In this document: piece by piece, positions 5,277 through 6,955 of the stretch
Position numbering within the stretch: position 1 is the first letter of the stretch
How the letters are laid out: the number at the start of each line of letters is the position of its first letter
Source: Nitrososphaeria archaeon
GTDB lineage: Archaea; Thermoproteota; Nitrososphaeria; Nitrososphaerales; Nitrososphaeraceae
Assembly: GCA_021324715.1 (NCBI GenBank)
Contig: JAJPIN010000071.1
Coordinates: forward strand, 1-6,955
Direction: 5' to 3'
Length of the DNA stretch: 6,955 nt
Notes under the pieces: model-generated
What the model saw: only the letters and a program-made list of their open reading frames with translations
Databases searched by the model: none
What the model was told of the DNA's origin: nothing
Translations under genes and position numbers: made by a program

Positions 5277-5296
5277 GGGTGGGGTGGCAGGAGAGG
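5277..5296 (+). promoter_or_regulatory. G-rich tract in the radA-bax1 divergent promoter region
   Basis: Five G-runs lie within 20 bases: GGG (5277-5279), GGGG (5281-5284), GG (5286-5287), GG (5290-5291) and GG (5295-5296). The tract sits in otherwise AT-rich DNA, within a purine-rich stretch from about 5270 to 5300. It could form a two-tetrad G-quadruplex on the plus strand. On the minus strand it lies directly upstream of the putative radA TATA box, where BRE and regulator sites are found. Confidence 0.4.
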
Positions 5297-5388
5297 AGAA
5301 TACCATTTACTACAAATTCGAGTTGATTTGGTCTAATATTGTTAACTCAATTTCAGTCATTCAATGGACCAGAAAATTATTTAGGTGG

Positions 5389-5400
5389 ATATTATCTAGA
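5389..5400 (+). promoter_or_regulatory. Possible TATA box of bax1
   Basis: GATATTATCTAGA-like bases are centred about 42 bases before the bax1 ATG, implying a leader of roughly 15 bases. GAGGT at 5420-5424 within that leader matches the archaeal anti-Shine-Dalgarno, although its 11-base gap to the ATG is long. Confidence 0.3.
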
Positions 5401-5435
5401 TCTGTTATCATCACCACATGAGGTAATAGATGTAA

Positions 5436-6955
5436 ATGTTGCCTATAGAATTATTGAGAGTACGCATTTCAAGTAAATTGAATCAGATAAGACCAGTATT
5501 TTATGATTCTCAGGAAAAGAATCAACTTTTGTTAGTTGTGAAACTAGTCAAAATGTTTGAACAAATGGACACAGAAGGTGTTTCCAAGGCAAAACTAGAT
5601 GAAAATATCTTAGAAATAGAAGCAAAGTATACGGATTATAAACTTGTTAGAGGTATCTGTCATCTTCTAGAACAAAGATGTGTATATGCACTACCTGGTA
5701 GAACATTTCCTCATGGTGGGAACAATAATGCAATGAATGCAATAAATCTTAGAAGAAAAATATTTGAAGAATCTTCTCGAAATGGTTATCCAGCAACTGA
5801 AGACGAAAGAAAGCAGATACTTCAAAAATTTGCAACAGAAAGCGATTTAACGACAGACGAGCTGGAAATTGCGATGTGGGCTGATTTAGACAAAAACAAG
5901 TACCTGAAAAATTTTGAATCATTGTCTCCATTACAATTGATTTCGTGGTACAATATTTCTATTCTTCAGAGCCTTCTTCTAAACTGTATCAAACTAGAAT
6001 TCAGTGTTTACGGAGGCTTTAGTTGGAAGAAAATCTTGCGAAAAATAAAGCAATTAGGATTGATGTACTTTCTGTTTCACGAAAATAATTTGGAATCAGA
6101 ATCAAATAAGCAAACAAGAAATCAAGAGATGGTATTCAATAGCAAAAAAGACAAGAGAGTTATATGTACAGTTGAAGGTCCCCTTAGCATAGTAAGACTA
6201 ACAGACAAATACGGTACGGCAATGGCCAAACTAATTCCATTGATAATATTTACTGATATCTGGTCAATTGATGCAATAATATTAAGAAAATCTATTTCTG
6301 GTGTCAGAAAAACCTATAGATTTCAGATCTCAAACAAGGATAAGGATCTACCTCTGTTTGATGCTTCAAAGGTTCAACCTCAATCAGCGTCAAACATGAA
6401 CTCTGGATCTATATATAAAAATGCTATAGATAACTTTGATAGCATTGTTGAAAAAAAATTTATGGACAAATTTCTCAAGTTTTCAATTGGATGGAATCTC
6501 ATCCGAGAACCTGATCCACTGATTCTATCTAATGGTAAAGCCTTCATACCTGATTTTGTATTTGAAAAATACGGAATTAAAGTTTATTTGGAGATAGTGG
6601 GTTTCTGGACAAGTGAGTATCTAAAAAGAAAATTGGAAAAAATAAAAGACTTGTTGAATACCAAATCCGCGACGTCAGTGGGTGCTGACTTGCTAATCGT
6701 TGCAAATATCGATAATTATATTTCTGAGAATGGAGATAAAATAATGATTGATTCTATTTTTTCAAAATATATAGCTAGAAATAATTTAATTTTTTATAAG
6801 AAGGACCAAATCCCATTTGGTCCGATAATAAAATATTTGAAGGATATCGATTCTAGAATCATCGATGATATTTCCATCAATTTTAATAATTCAATAGTTA
6901 AAGAATTAGAAAGCATTATTGAAGAGAAGCAAAATAAAATTATCTTTCTTAAACA
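5436..6955 (+). CDS. bax1: Bax1 / DUF790 family endonuclease, 3' end outside the window
   Basis: The frame stays open from ATG 5436 to the window edge, giving 506 complete codons without a stop. The start is fixed by a TAA immediately before the ATG and by MLPIELLR, the typical beginning of DUF790 proteins. Family landmarks follow: LRRKIFEE (105-112), SWYN (170-173), GPLS (248-251) with YG (259-260), and the C-terminal nuclease region. That region has EPD (358-360), IPDF (371-374), EIVGFW (386-391) and YLKRK (395-399); D373, E386 and the following lysines look like a PD-(D/E)xK-type metal centre. In other archaea Bax1 binds the XPB helicase and cuts DNA during nucleotide-excision-type repair. 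XPB is usually an adjacent gene; here the upstream neighbour is divergent radA, so XPB could lie downstream or elsewhere. At over 506 residues it seems somewhat long for the family. Confidence 0.9.
   Translation, partial: MLPIELLRVRISSKLNQIRPVFYDSQEKNQLLLVVKLVKMFEQMDTEGVSKAKLDENILEIEAKYTDYKLVRGICHLLEQRCVYALPGRTFPHGGNNNAMNAINLRRKIFEESSRNGYPATEDERKQILQKFATESDLTTDELEIAMWADLDKNKYLKNFESLSPLQLISWYNISILQSLLLNCIKLEFSVYGGFSWKKILRKIKQLGLMYFLFHENNLESESNKQTRNQEMVFNSKKDKRVICTVEGPLSIVRLTDKYGTAMAKLIPLIIFTDIWSIDAIILRKSISGVRKTYRFQISNKDKDLPLFDASKVQPQSASNMNSGSIYKNAIDNFDSIVEKKFMDKFLKFSIGWNLIREPDPLILSNGKAFIPDFVFEKYGIKVYLEIVGFWTSEYLKRKLEKIKDLLNTKSATSVGADLLIVANIDNYISENGDKIMIDSIFSKYIARNNLIFYKKDQIPFGPIIKYLKDIDSRIIDDISINFNNSIVKELESIIEEKQNKIIFLK

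Noticed and set aside
5749..5931. Minus-strand open frame of 60 codons antisense to bax1
   Set aside because: It lies within conserved bax1 coding sequence and has no domain or promoter.
1..6955. CRISPR array, insertion sequence or prophage
   Set aside because: No regularly spaced repeats, transposase or integrase motifs, or terminal inverted repeats were found; the gene content is housekeeping.

Overview
The window looks like part of a moderately AT-rich chromosome of a Thaumarchaeote, most likely of the Nitrososphaerales / Nitrosocosmicus type. The gene content is archaeal: an F420-dependent NADP reductase, RadA recombinase, a Bax1 (DUF790) nuclease and a lone C2H2 mini zinc finger. Several genes start with TTG, and TATA-like boxes sit about 30-37 bases upstream of start codons, as expected for leaderless archaeal transcripts. 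The lineage call is an inference from protein character, not from a marker-gene search.

Layout. At the left edge (98 to 1, minus) is the N-terminus of a histidine-phosphatase-superfamily protein that runs out of the window. It is divergent from npdG (295-966, plus), which overlaps by four bases a small two-helix membrane protein (963-1241). Facing them is a class I aminotransferase of the archaeal alanine aminotransferase type (2457-1273, minus), also with a TTG start. A tRNA-Arg(TCG) gene follows (2598-2672, plus). Next is a membrane-anchored, sequon-rich surface protein with a C-terminal BsuPI-like beta domain (3485-2796, minus). About 340 bases without a recognisable gene follow (3486-3822), holding one good TATA-like box and no convincing ORF, and then a 39-residue C2H2 zinc-finger protein (3823-3942, plus).

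The right part is a DNA repair locus. radA (5233-4037, minus) and bax1 (5436 to the window end, plus) are transcribed divergently from a 202-base intergenic region that contains a conspicuous G-rich tract. RadA is the archaeal strand-exchange recombinase. Bax1 is the nuclease partner of the XPB helicase in other archaea. XPB is not in the window and could lie downstream of bax1.

Most of the window is ordinary housekeeping chromosome, with no transposase, phage gene or CRISPR array. The least explained parts are the orphan promoter and spacer at 3486-3822, the small membrane protein coupled to npdG, and the G-rich radA-bax1 divergent promoter region.
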